The position numbers were made by a program, and so were the translations under genes. A stretch of DNA of 64,000 nucleotides, from NCBI RefSeq assembly GCF_051488665.1, contig NZ_JBPSEG010000001.1:434001-498000 (forward strand), in the 5' to 3' direction. Positions 25,566 through 34,236 of this stretch are shown here, one piece after another; position 1 is the stretch's first letter, and the number at the start of each line of letters is the position of its first letter. The notes under the pieces were generated by a model, which was not told the origin of the DNA, did not search any database, and saw nothing but the letters and a program-made list of their open reading frames with translations. Source of the stretch: Melioribacter sp051488665. GTDB taxonomy: Bacteria > Bacteroidota > Ignavibacteria > Ignavibacteriales > Melioribacteraceae.

Positions 25566-26434
25566 TAATAGCCGCCGCCCGCATTTGATTCGCCTTTTAC
25601 GATTTTCACGCTTGCGCTTGCGCCGATTCTGTCGGCTCCGCTTTTAATCATCAACATGGCGTCCTCGGCTGTTCTGATTCCGCCGGAAGCTTTAACTCCC
25701 ACGGACGATCCAACCACATATTTCATCAAAGCGACATCGCCCGCGGTTGCGCCGCCCTTACTGAAGCCGGTTGAAGTTTTTACAAAATCGGCTTTGGCTT
25801 CTTTGCTTATAACGCAAGCTTTAACTTTTTCCTCGTCGGTAAGGAGCGCGGTTTCGATTATAACCTTGCATACGGCGTTGTACTTTTTTGCCGCCAACAC
25901 AACTTGATTAATGTCGTTGAAGACATAGTCATAATTACCCTGTTTAAGCATGCCTATATTGATAACCATGTCGATTTCCTGTGCGCCGTTTTTCAATGCC
26001 TGTTCGGCTTCGAATCTTTTTACTTCCGTAGTCGTGGCTCCGAGAGGGAATCCGATAACCGTGCAAACTTTAACGTCCGAATCCTGCAGCAACTCGCGGC
26101 ATAAAGAGACATAACACGGATTGACGCATACCGATGCGAAATGATATGTCCGGGCTTCTTTGCATAATTTTTTAATGTCGTCAGGAGTGGCTTCCGGTTT
26201 TAAAAGCGTGTGATCGATCATCCGCGCTATCGACTTATCCGGGATTTCGTCTCCGACGCCCATACCTGCGGCAATACGGTCGGCTCCGTTGTCGATAATA
26301 TTTTTAACTGCCATCGGCTGATCGACTACATTGCGCTCCCAGCCGTCGCACGTGCCGCCTTTGCAGTAAAATTCCTGCAACGATTTTTCAACGAGCACCT
26401 GAGAAATTATTTTATCAAGAAGATTCGATTCCAT
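25565..26434 (-). CDS. deoC: Deoxyribose-phosphate aldolase with microcompartment-type N-terminus
   Basis: Splits 2-deoxyribose-5-phosphate into acetaldehyde and glyceraldehyde-3-phosphate. 289 residues, compared with about 220 for ordinary DeoC. The catalytic set is complete: Asp155 (EIDMVIN), Schiff-base Lys219 (FVKTSTG) and Lys248 (GVKASGG). The extra ~67 N-terminal residues start with an amphipathic helix (ESNLLDKIISQVLVEKSL) of the kind that targets enzymes into bacterial microcompartments, followed by a Cys pair (C24, C29, in CKGGTCDGW). BMC shell genes lie about 9 kb away. Targeting is inferred, not shown. It lies one base after folD and overlaps the hicB-like gene. Confidence 0.9.
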   Translation of the reverse strand: MESNLLDKIISQVLVEKSLQEFYCKGGTCDGWERNVVDQPMAVKNIIDNGADRIAAGMGVGDEIPDKSIARMIDHTLLKPEATPDDIKKLCKEARTYHFASVCVNPCYVSLCRELLQDSDVKVCTVIGFPLGATTTEVKRFEAEQALKNGAQEIDMVINIGMLKQGNYDYVFNDINQVVLAAKKYNAVCKVIIETALLTDEEKVKACVISKEAKADFVKTSTGFSKGGATAGDVALMKYVVGSSVGVKASGGIRTAEDAMLMIKSGADRIGASASVKIVKGESNAGGGY

Positions 26435-26435
26435 A

Positions 26436-27320
26436 TTAATTACCCATAATCTTTTGGTATGCTTCGAAAGTATTGCGCAAAAGCATTGCGCGCGTCATCA
26501 ATCCTACTCCACCCGGCACGGGCGTAATATACGAGGCTTTTTCAAAAACTTCTTCATAATCCACATCTCCGACGAGCCTGTATCCCGACTTTGCGGTTTT
26601 ATCCTCAATTCTGTTAATGCCGACATCGATTACAACCGCTCCTTCCTTAATCATATCCGCTTTAATAAATTTTGGTCTGCCAATTGCCGCAATAAGAATG
26701 TCCGCGTCTTTAGTAAAACGCGACAAATCTTTGGCGGCAGAATGACATACGGTAACAATTGAATTAGCGCCTTCTTTTTTCTGCAGCATCATGTTTGCCA
26801 CCGGTTTGCCTACTATATTGCTTCTTCCGACAACGACAACATGTTTGCCGCGCGTTTCGATGTCATATCTTTTAAGAATTTCAACAATGCCGTAAGGAGT
26901 GCACGGATAGAAAGTATCTTTCCCGATAACGAGATTTCCAACGTTCCGAGGATGAAATCCGTCGACGTCTTTTGAAGGAATAATTGTTTCAATTACACGA
27001 TTTTCGTCTATATGCCGCGGCAAAGGGAGCTGGACAAGAATTCCGTGATATTCCGGATCGTCATTGTATTTTCGTATTAAATCAAGCAATTCATCTTCAG
27101 TCGTATTTTCAGGCAATGCTTCGACTTTAGATTTAATGCCGATCTCTTCGCAATCTTTACTCTTCGAAGAAACATAAACTTTTGAAGCCGGATTATCGCC
27201 TACCAAAATAGCCACCAGACCGGGAGCGGGTTTCCCTTCGGATTTCAATTTTTGAATGCTTTCTTTGAGTTCGGTTTTAATATCCGATGCAATTTTTTTA
27301 CCGTCTAAAATAACAGCCAT
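26436..27320 (-). CDS. folD: Bifunctional methylenetetrahydrofolate dehydrogenase/cyclohydrolase
   Basis: Converts 5,10-methylene-THF to 10-formyl-THF through methenyl-THF, supplying one-carbon units for purine and formyl-Met synthesis. 294 residues. The catalytic Lys is in SKVYVSSKSKDCEEIGI (Tyr-x-x-x-Lys), QLPLPRHI is the conserved loop, and the NADP-binding part reads VVVVGRSNIVGKPVA; the C-terminus has ITPVPGGVGLMTRAML. First gene of the coupled set that continues with deoC one base later. An 87-base gap separates it from ymdB upstream, where a promoter could lie. Confidence 0.96.
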   Translation of the reverse strand: MAVILDGKKIASDIKTELKESIQKLKSEGKPAPGLVAILVGDNPASKVYVSSKSKDCEEIGIKSKVEALPENTTEDELLDLIRKYNDDPEYHGILVQLPLPRHIDENRVIETIIPSKDVDGFHPRNVGNLVIGKDTFYPCTPYGIVEILKRYDIETRGKHVVVVGRSNIVGKPVANMMLQKKEGANSIVTVCHSAAKDLSRFTKDADILIAAIGRPKFIKADMIKEGAVVIDVGINRIEDKTAKSGYRLVGDVDYEEVFEKASYITPVPGGVGLMTRAMLLRNTFEAYQKIMGN

Positions 27321-27407
27321 TTAGTAACGCTCAATTTATTTAAAATCCCACTCGAAAATTATTCATTTCATTTCAAAGAGAAAAATAATAAGCCGAAAAA
27401 AGAGAAA

Positions 27408-28214
27408 TTAGTTTGACGGAACCGATTTGTTAAATTCCGGGATCAGAATTCTCTCGATTTCAATCGTCCTGCCTGTGTCAACGTCTATCTTCAGGAACAG
27501 TCCGCACAGATGGACATTATCTTTAGCCACCTGATATTTTTGAGGAGTTTGGTAGAGGAACCGGTTAATTGCCGCTTCGGTTTTCATGCCGATTACCGAA
27601 TCGTATGGACCTGTCATACCGCAATCGGTAATATAGCCTGTCCCGTTCGGAAAAATTCTTTCGTCTGCAGTTTGAACGTGCGTATGCGTTCCGATTAAAG
27701 CGGATATTTTACCGTCCAGGAAATTCGCCATAGCAAGTTTTTCAGCGGTCGCTTCCGCATGAAAATCGACAATTATTACCTTGGTTGTTCCTTCGAGTTT
27801 TGAAAGCGCCCATTCGCTCGCTCTGAATGGGCAGTCGATTGGCGCCATAAACGCTCTGCCCTGCAAATTAATTACCGCCACTTTTCCTTTGTTGGTGTCT
27901 GCCACGTAGTAACCGTTGCCGTAAGTTCCTCTGGGATAGTTAAGAGGTCTAATGACGCGATTATCTTTGCGCAAATATTCCTGCGATTGATGTTTATCCC
28001 ATGTGTGATTCCCGCCTGTTATTACATCGACGCCGAGGTCAAAGAGAGCTTTGGCTTCCTTTTCCGTGCACCCTTTGCCTTCGGAAGCATTTTCGCCGTT
28101 TACTATCGTAAGGTCGGCTCTGTATTTTTTTTGTAAGCCGGGCAGCCACATCTGAACAATATCGAGCCCGGGTTGTCCGACTATGTCGCCTATAAACAAT
28201 ATATTAATATTCAT
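27408..28214 (-). CDS. ymdB: YmdB-type metallophosphoesterase
   Basis: TIGR00282-family calcineurin-like enzyme; the characterised Bacillus member hydrolyses 2',3'-cyclic nucleotides. 268 residues from the ATG at 28214, preceded by AGAAAG; the longer frame starting 13 codons earlier has no conserved residues. Metal ligands are visible in FIGDIVGQPG, NGENASEGKG, GGNHTWD, DFHAEAT and GTHTHVQTADERI. No signal peptide, so it is cytosolic. It lies between corA and folD on the minus strand with 57- and 87-base gaps. Confidence 0.92.
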   Translation of the reverse strand: MNINILFIGDIVGQPGLDIVQMWLPGLQKKYRADLTIVNGENASEGKGCTEKEAKALFDLGVDVITGGNHTWDKHQSQEYLRKDNRVIRPLNYPRGTYGNGYYVADTNKGKVAVINLQGRAFMAPIDCPFRASEWALSKLEGTTKVIIVDFHAEATAEKLAMANFLDGKISALIGTHTHVQTADERIFPNGTGYITDCGMTGPYDSVIGMKTEAAINRFLYQTPQKYQVAKDNVHLCGLFLKIDVDTGRTIEIERILIPEFNKSVPSN

Positions 28215-28271
28215 AACTTTCTTTTTTAATTTAAAATAATTTCGGAACAACAAGTATAAAGAATTGCGGAA

Positions 28272-29336
28272 TTATAACCAATGTTTTTTTCTGAAATAAT
28301 AGAGCATAAACAATCCGATAAGGAGCATTACAATCAGAACAATCGGATAACCGTAGGGATGTTCAAGTTCGGGCATATAACGGAAATTCATTCCGTAAAT
28401 ACCGGCTATAAAAGTAAGCGGTATAAAAATAGTCGCAATTATCGTTAGAACTTTCATAACCTGGTTCATACGGTTGCTCAAACTCGACAAATAGATATCC
28501 ATAACCGCCGCAACCATCTCTCTGTAGGTCTCAATAATATCGATAATTTGAATAATGTGGTCGTAAACATCCCGGTAATAATTGTACGTCGATTCGCTCA
28601 GCAATCCAGATTCGCTCTGTAAAATATTATCGACCATTTCCCTGACCGGCCAAGACGATTTTCTTACAAGTATCAGATTGGTTTTAAGTTTATGAATTTC
28701 TTCGAGGTTTCCGTCTTCGGGTTCTTTGACCATTTTTTCCTCGAGCAGCTCTATTTTTTCGCCTATCTGTTCGAGAAGATAAAAATAGTGGTCTATAACG
28801 GTGTCGATAATCGAATATGCAAGATAGTCCGTACCCAGACGTCTTATTCTGTTTTTATTGTTTTTAATTCTGTTTCTGAGATTATCGAGCACGTCGCCTT
28901 CTTTCTCCTGAAACGTAAATACGAATTCTTTTGTAATAATAAGACTCAATTGCTCATTATCAATCTCATTTGTTTCCTGTTTAAGGCTCAGCATTCTCAA
29001 TACAACAAATAAATAATTGTCATAGTCGTCGAATTTCGGACGTTGATTTATGTTTAGAATGTCTTCAAGTGTAAGCGGATGAATGCCGAACATTTTTTCT
29101 ATACTTTCGAATATATCCACCTGATGCAATCCGGTAATATTAACCCATTTAATACCTTCTGTATTTTTAAAGTTTTCGAGCTCGCCGACGTTTTCGATAT
29201 CGTATTCACTGTAATCGGATTCGTTGTAACGAATAAGTTTTATTTTTACTTTTTCTACGGATTTCAGACCTGTGTAAACAAGACTGCCCGGCGGCAATCC
29301 CGCTTTTGCGGTTTGTCTTCTGAATAATCTTTTCAA
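28272..29336 (-). CDS. corA: CorA-type magnesium/cobalt transporter
   Basis: Divalent-cation channel of the inner membrane. 354 residues: a large cytosolic N-terminal domain rich in charged helices, then two C-terminal transmembrane helices (about 292-312 and 328-347) separated by the selectivity loop YGMNFRYMPELEHPYGYP, with the diagnostic GMN triad. The C-terminus is basic (YFRKKHWL), as usual. No neighbour suggests a special role. Stands alone at the head of a minus-strand run. Confidence 0.95.
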   Translation of the reverse strand: MKRLFRRQTAKAGLPPGSLVYTGLKSVEKVKIKLIRYNESDYSEYDIENVGELENFKNTEGIKWVNITGLHQVDIFESIEKMFGIHPLTLEDILNINQRPKFDDYDNYLFVVLRMLSLKQETNEIDNEQLSLIITKEFVFTFQEKEGDVLDNLRNRIKNNKNRIRRLGTDYLAYSIIDTVIDHYFYLLEQIGEKIELLEEKMVKEPEDGNLEEIHKLKTNLILVRKSSWPVREMVDNILQSESGLLSESTYNYYRDVYDHIIQIIDIIETYREMVAAVMDIYLSSLSNRMNQVMKVLTIIATIFIPLTFIAGIYGMNFRYMPELEHPYGYPIVLIVMLLIGLFMLYYFRKKHWL

Positions 29337-29419
29337 TTAAATTTTCTCCGTATATTTTAGTAATGTAAATTACAATATAAAACAGACAGGCAAATTTTCA
29401 ATACATAATTTAGCGGAAC

Positions 29420-31069
29420 ATGGATTTAACCGAGATAAAACTGGATAAAGCCGAATATTGCGTATTCGATTTCGAAACGACAGGAGTATCCGCTCGGAAC
29501 GAGAGAGTTATCGAAATCGGCATTGTTAAGATAAGGAATAAAAAAATTATCGATACGTTTTCTTCTTATATAAATCCGGGCAGACAAATTCCGCCTTTCA
29601 TAACGCAGTTGACAGGAATAACCGACGACGATGTGGCGCAGGCGCCCTATTTTGAAGACGTTTATAACGATATATTGAATTTCTTCGGAGACGCCGTTCT
29701 TGTAGCTCATAATCTTAAGTTCGACTACTCCTTCTTAAAATACGAATGCTTAAAAACAGGACTAGAGATCCCGGAGAATCCGGCTATTTGTACGCTGCAA
29801 CTGGCAAAGCGCATTTATCCCGAATTGCCCAGTAAAGCGCTCGGAAGTCTCACCCGGCATTTGAAAATCCGGCATAAAAAGGTTCACACCGGATTAGGCG
29901 ACGCTATGGCTACAGCCAAAATATTAATTAAAATGTTCGACCGGCTTACGGAGGAACATCATGTCGAATCGGTATCGGATCTGATACGCTTCCAGAGGCT
30001 TGCCAACGCCCAATCTTACAGAATCATAAAAAAAAGCCTGGCAGACGATTACGTGAAAATTCCCGATACGCCCGGCATTTATTTTTTCAAGGACAAAAAG
30101 GACGAGATAGTTTATATCGGGAAAGCAAAATCTCTCAAAAAAAGATTGTCCAATTACTTCGTAAACAATGCGCCCCGCAAAACAAAAAAAATAGTTACGA
30201 AAGCCGACAAAATCGATTTCCTGGGCACAAATTCCGAGCTTACCGCATTATTAGCCGAAGCCGAGCTGATTAAAAAACATAAGCCCGCTTTTAATAAATT
30301 ATTGAAAAAATATTCCCGCAATTATTTCATTAGAGTAACATCACGGGAAGACTACCCCGTTGTGGAAGTTACGACTAAATTCGATTTCGACGGAAATGAT
30401 TATTACGGTCCCTATCCGAACAGAGACATTGCGGGATTAATTAAAGAAATAATCGATAAAACTTTCAAACTCAGGGAGTGCAGGGACAAAGAATTTTCGA
30501 AGAAGAAAAAATGCTATCTCTACGACATTAAACGATGCACAGCGCCCTGCGTCAATGACGACCGGAAGGAATACGAGAAGGAGCTGGAAATTGTGCATGA
30601 ATTTTTGAGCGGAAAAAATCAATCTGCGCTCGACAGATTATTGCAAAAGATGAAAGCGTTAAGCGAAGATAAAAAATTCGAAGAAGCGGCTGAAATCCGG
30701 GATATCATAAATTTGATTTTCAAACAGCTGCACAAAGCCGCCATACTAAACGAGCCGGTTAATAAAGCAAAAACTTTGATCGAGATTACCGGAGCCGACA
30801 AAAACGACTACATACTTTTACTCGAAGGGAAAATAGTTATACGGAATTTCATCTCCGAATCCGACAAATATTTTGACGAAATCCTGAAAGATTATTTTGA
30901 CGGAACCGTTGAACTATTTAAAGAAATTACCGAGAAAGACCTGGAAAGACTAAAGATTACGCTTAACTGGCTTATTAAAAACAGAAGTAAAATTAAGATT
31001 CACAATTTAAGCCGTATTAACTCTTATAATGAACTGGCTTCGAACTTAATCTTTCCCTCGAAAGTTTGA
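29420..31069 (+). CDS. DEDD exonuclease fused to GIY-YIG nuclease (Cho/UvrC-like)
   Basis: 549 residues joining two nucleases. Residues 1-175 are a DnaQ-type 3'-5' exonuclease: FDFETTG (D-x-E), then AHNLKFDYSFL and HTGLGDAMATA with the final His/Asp. Residues about 215-300 are a GIY-YIG domain (TPGIYFFKDKKDEIVYIGKA), as in UvrC or Cho; a Cys cluster (CYLYDIKRCTAPC) and a UVR-like helix hairpin (KKFEEAAEIRDIINLIFKQL) follow. No helix-hairpin-helix end of full UvrC is present. Fusions of this type occur in several phyla and are thought to act in DNA repair or proofreading; the exact role is unproven. Convergent with the zinc-ribbon gene. Confidence 0.9.
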   Translation: MDLTEIKLDKAEYCVFDFETTGVSARNERVIEIGIVKIRNKKIIDTFSSYINPGRQIPPFITQLTGITDDDVAQAPYFEDVYNDILNFFGDAVLVAHNLKFDYSFLKYECLKTGLEIPENPAICTLQLAKRIYPELPSKALGSLTRHLKIRHKKVHTGLGDAMATAKILIKMFDRLTEEHHVESVSDLIRFQRLANAQSYRIIKKSLADDYVKIPDTPGIYFFKDKKDEIVYIGKAKSLKKRLSNYFVNNAPRKTKKIVTKADKIDFLGTNSELTALLAEAELIKKHKPAFNKLLKKYSRNYFIRVTSREDYPVVEVTTKFDFDGNDYYGPYPNRDIAGLIKEIIDKTFKLRECRDKEFSKKKKCYLYDIKRCTAPCVNDDRKEYEKELEIVHEFLSGKNQSALDRLLQKMKALSEDKKFEEAAEIRDIINLIFKQLHKAAILNEPVNKAKTLIEITGADKNDYILLLEGKIVIRNFISESDKYFDEILKDYFDGTVELFKEITEKDLERLKITLNWLIKNRSKIKIHNLSRINSYNELASNLIFPSKV

Positions 31070-31070
31070 G

Positions 31071-31361
31071 CTAATTCGCAATAAATCTGCCGATTAATAA
31101 TCTCACAACATAAGCGGTAAAAAGAATTAAAAAACCGTAAACAAGGAGCGCTTTTACAGATTCGGACGTAAGAACAATCGTGGATAGATATCCCCGCCAT
31201 CCGCATTCCCGACAGCGGTAAATTTTATAGAATGTTATTTTCTTTACAATCTGCTCCATCATATTCTTAGCTCTGGAACGGTGAAGTGTAAATTGAGAAT
31301 TACATTTCGGACATTTGGAATATTGCGGATTTTTGCCGATAAAAATTTTGTAGCTCTTCAA
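31071..31361 (-). CDS. Zinc-ribbon protein with one membrane helix, unknown function
   Basis: 96 residues. Two Cys pairs, CPKC (17-20) and CREC (51-54), form a zinc ribbon; a hydrophobic helix spans about 70-90 (ALLVYGFLILFTAYVVRLLIG). The arrangement suggests a cytosolic zinc-binding head anchored in the inner membrane. I recognise no named family. It follows the DUF1634 gene by 12 bases and may be part of that transcript. Confidence 0.6.
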   Translation of the reverse strand: MKSYKIFIGKNPQYSKCPKCNSQFTLHRSRAKNMMEQIVKKITFYKIYRCRECGWRGYLSTIVLTSESVKALLVYGFLILFTAYVVRLLIGRFIAN

Positions 31362-31373
31362 CTCTACCCCCTT

Positions 31374-31733
31374 TTACCCGAGATTTAATGAAAAACTCAG
31401 CCCTATGAAAATGCTCAACGCTAATATAACAACTACGGCAATGGTAATAAAGAAAAATTTCCTGTCCCCTATTTTATAAAAATAGTAACACGAAAAAAAA
31501 ACTCTTAATATCGGAGTCATTATAAGTACGAGCGTGCCAAGATAGAAAAACGGCGCAGGGTCCAACGATATCAATCTTGAGATGAAATCTTTCAAAGAAA
31601 CAATCTCGGCAACAGAAAAAAAGTCTTTGACGTTTCCATTAACCACTACAAGGATAATTCCGCAGAGATAGAAAAACACGGTCACGTAAATTCCGACCGA
31701 CAATACTTTCGATATATACCTGTTTAAGTTCAT
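31374..31733 (-). CDS. DUF1634 membrane protein
   Basis: 119 residues with three hydrophobic segments (about 11-33, 61-83 and 93-115), matching DUF1634, a family usually coded next to TauE/SafE permeases, exactly as here (six-base gap). No catalytic residues are visible. The constant pairing suggests an accessory subunit of the permease, but this has not been shown as far as I know. Confidence 0.8.
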   Translation of the reverse strand: MNLNRYISKVLSVGIYVTVFFYLCGIILVVVNGNVKDFFSVAEIVSLKDFISRLISLDPAPFFYLGTLVLIMTPILRVFFSCYYFYKIGDRKFFFITIAVVVILALSIFIGLSFSLNLG

Positions 31734-31739
31734 ATCTAT

Positions 31740-32594
31740 TTACATTAAATTCAATCCGACAGACAAACCGCGTATTATCATTCTTACGGACAAATAACCG
31801 GCGACGACTATAAAGATTATCTTGATGTATTTAGTCGGTATTCTATTCATAAATACGCTTCCCAGAGTTGCGCCGGTTATAGTGCCCAGAGCAACGGGAG
31901 CTACAATAAACGAGTTAACCGCGCCGTTCAGGAAATACAACACGGCGCTGGCGGAAGCCGTTACTCCTATCATAAATTTGCTTGTAGCAACGGCAACTTT
32001 CATCGGCGCTTTCATATAGCCGTTCATTACGGAAACTTTTATAATACCGCCTCCTATGCCCAACAATCCCGATCCGATTCCAGCAAGCATGGAAATAAAT
32101 CCCCCTTTAACCGGATGCAACACGCGATACTCGACCGTCTTTTTTTCCGCACTGTCGTAAAACGTATCTTCAAAACTCAACAAAGAATTTTCATCGGGTT
32201 CGCCATCGGCGACTGAATTATTTGTTTTTTCTTCCCTGTTTTTGAAAGAATAAAGCGCCATAACAAAAACGAGCGTTCCGAAAATTACGCTTAATATCCA
32301 TCCGTGCAAAATGAGAGCCAGAAAAGCTCCGATAAGAGCGCCGGCGGTTGTAAAGATTTCCAGAAACATGCCGAGTTTAAGATTTGTAATTTCCTGCTCG
32401 ACGTATCTGTTTGCGCCCGCTATGGAAGTGGCTATTACCGATATAAGACTTGCCGCAATTGCATAATGAACGGGGATATTAAAAATCAAAGTCAGAGCAG
32501 GCACCACAATTATACCTCCTCCGATTCCAACCAGAGCTCCAAGCAGCCCCGCAGCTATTGCTATTAAGTACATCAGAATCAATTCAGTCAGCAT
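31740..32594 (-). CDS. TauE/SafE-family permease
   Basis: 284 residues of the sulfite/organosulfonate exporter superfamily. Eight or so membrane segments in two inverted halves, each starting with the glycine-rich signature: LLGALVGIGGGIIVVPALTL (about 17-36) and GSGLLGIGGGIIKVSVM (about 172-188). A soluble loop of about 40 residues separates the halves (residues about 117-160). Family members export sulfite, sulfoacetate or related anions; substrate here is unknown. The gene start overlaps the S41 protease gene by 11 bases and the DUF1634 gene follows. Confidence 0.88.
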   Translation of the reverse strand: MLTELILMYLIAIAAGLLGALVGIGGGIIVVPALTLIFNIPVHYAIAASLISVIATSIAGANRYVEQEITNLKLGMFLEIFTTAGALIGAFLALILHGWILSVIFGTLVFVMALYSFKNREEKTNNSVADGEPDENSLLSFEDTFYDSAEKKTVEYRVLHPVKGGFISMLAGIGSGLLGIGGGIIKVSVMNGYMKAPMKVAVATSKFMIGVTASASAVLYFLNGAVNSFIVAPVALGTITGATLGSVFMNRIPTKYIKIIFIVVAGYLSVRMIIRGLSVGLNLM

Positions 32595-34236
32595 TTGGAT
32601 TCAATAATCTCTTATACAATTTATTGTTATTCAGAACGGAAAGCGCTGCATTAAACTGCGCGTCGTGTTTCAAAGATTCGATTATTCGTGCTACTCTTCC
32701 GTTGCTCCTTGCCTGCAGCTCTTCCCTTATCAATCCGGCTATTTCTCCGCCGTATTTTTCAATCTGCCAGTCCAATTCCGAAGCCAGATTTTCCTCTTCA
32801 TTTTTCAAGAGCGCAATAAGGTTTTCGGAAAGTCCTTCGCTTTTTGCTTTTTTCAATAATTCTCTTATCAGTCGAAGCGAAGGCGATTCGTACTTGAAAT
32901 TACTGTTTATCAAATATTCCTTGAATTTGTCGACCAGATATTTATCGGACAAAGATTCGAAATCGGCATTTACGTTATTGTTGAATAAATTTGTTGCGAA
33001 ACGGAAAAACATACCTTCCGCCAATAAACTTTGAATAAGGTCGGATTTTGTAGTATTATCCACTATCGAATCGGGCGTTATTCCCCCGCCCGAATAAACC
33101 TTTCTGTTATTGTCGGTCTTAAATATTTCCCCGTTTTTTTCTTTTCTGTTTTCAAGTAGAATTTTTTCGTCGGTGTAATTAATTCTTTGTATAGAGCGCC
33201 CGCTGGGAGTATAGTAGCGAGCCGTAGTAATTTTAAGCGAAGTGTTATACGAAAGAGGAACGACTGTTTGAACCAGTCCTTTACCGAATGAATTTTCTCC
33301 GATCAAAACGGCGCGGTCGTGATCCTGCAATGCGCCCGCAACTATTTCGGACGCCGATGCGGATCCCTGATCTATTAACACAGCCATTTTTACGTTTCCC
33401 GCAATCGGCTCTTCTTCCGAATAATATTTTTTGATTTGGGAAGTGTCTCTGCCTTCGACCGAAACAATCAAATCGCCTTTTTTCAAAAACTTTTCGGAGA
33501 CTTCTATGGCGGCGTTTAACAATCCGCCCGGATTGCCTCGCAAATCGAGTATAATACTTTTGATCTCTTTTTTATTCCCGAGTTCAATCAAGGCTTTTTT
33601 AACTTCCTCTCCGGCGGCTCGGGAAAATCCGCTCAGCTTCAGATAAACATTATTTGAATTCTCGGGATAAAAGCCGTAGTACGACAGATTTTTAATTTCG
33701 ATATCTTCTCTTACCAGATTAAAAACTATCGGTTCGTTCGAGCCTTCCCTTTTTACCGTAACCGTCACTAAAGTTCCGGGTTCGCCTTTCAGCAGTTCGC
33801 TCAGAGTTTCGTAATTATCTTTAGAAACTTCCACGGAATCGACCTTGATAATTACGTCTCCTATCCTCATCCCCTGCCTTTGCGCCGAATAGCCTTCTAT
33901 CAGATCGACGATCGTAATGTTGTCGTTACGCAATCCGACCGTAGCTCCGATGCCTCCGTATGTGCCTTTCGTTATAATATCGATATCCTTCTGATGGACA
34001 TCGTCGATAAAATTCGTGTAAGGATCGAGCGACTCGAGCATTCCTTCAATGCCGGACTGCATTAATTTTTCCGGGTCGATCGGGTCTACGTAGTTTAAAG
34101 AGAGTTCTTTATAAACTCGTCCGAATATATCGATGCTTTTGTTTATTTTGAAATAGATGTCGCTGTCGCTTCGGAAAAATCCGCTGAATAAAAATGCAAT
34201 CAACAAAAGCATTATTAATTGTCGTTTCGTTTTCAT
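32584..34236 (-). CDS. S41 carboxy-terminal processing protease
   Basis: 550 residues, periplasmic by its N-terminal hydrophobic segment (LIMLLLIAFLFSGFF). A PDZ domain spans about 95-175 (GIGATVGLRNDNITIVDLI). The catalytic Ser is in DQGSASASEIVAGAL and the general-base Lys in GENSFGKGLVQ; this Ser-Lys dyad is typical of CtpA/Prc. About 150 residues follow the protease core, helical and of unknown role. CtpA-type proteases trim periplasmic proteins, often in envelope stress or cell wall turnover. Overlaps tmk by four bases. Confidence 0.92.
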   Translation of the reverse strand: MKTKRQLIMLLLIAFLFSGFFRSDSDIYFKINKSIDIFGRVYKELSLNYVDPIDPEKLMQSGIEGMLESLDPYTNFIDDVHQKDIDIITKGTYGGIGATVGLRNDNITIVDLIEGYSAQRQGMRIGDVIIKVDSVEVSKDNYETLSELLKGEPGTLVTVTVKREGSNEPIVFNLVREDIEIKNLSYYGFYPENSNNVYLKLSGFSRAAGEEVKKALIELGNKKEIKSIILDLRGNPGGLLNAAIEVSEKFLKKGDLIVSVEGRDTSQIKKYYSEEEPIAGNVKMAVLIDQGSASASEIVAGALQDHDRAVLIGENSFGKGLVQTVVPLSYNTSLKITTARYYTPSGRSIQRINYTDEKILLENRKEKNGEIFKTDNNRKVYSGGGITPDSIVDNTTKSDLIQSLLAEGMFFRFATNLFNNNVNADFESLSDKYLVDKFKEYLINSNFKYESPSLRLIRELLKKAKSEGLSENLIALLKNEEENLASELDWQIEKYGGEIAGLIREELQARSNGRVARIIESLKHDAQFNAALSVLNNNKLYKRLLNPNAD

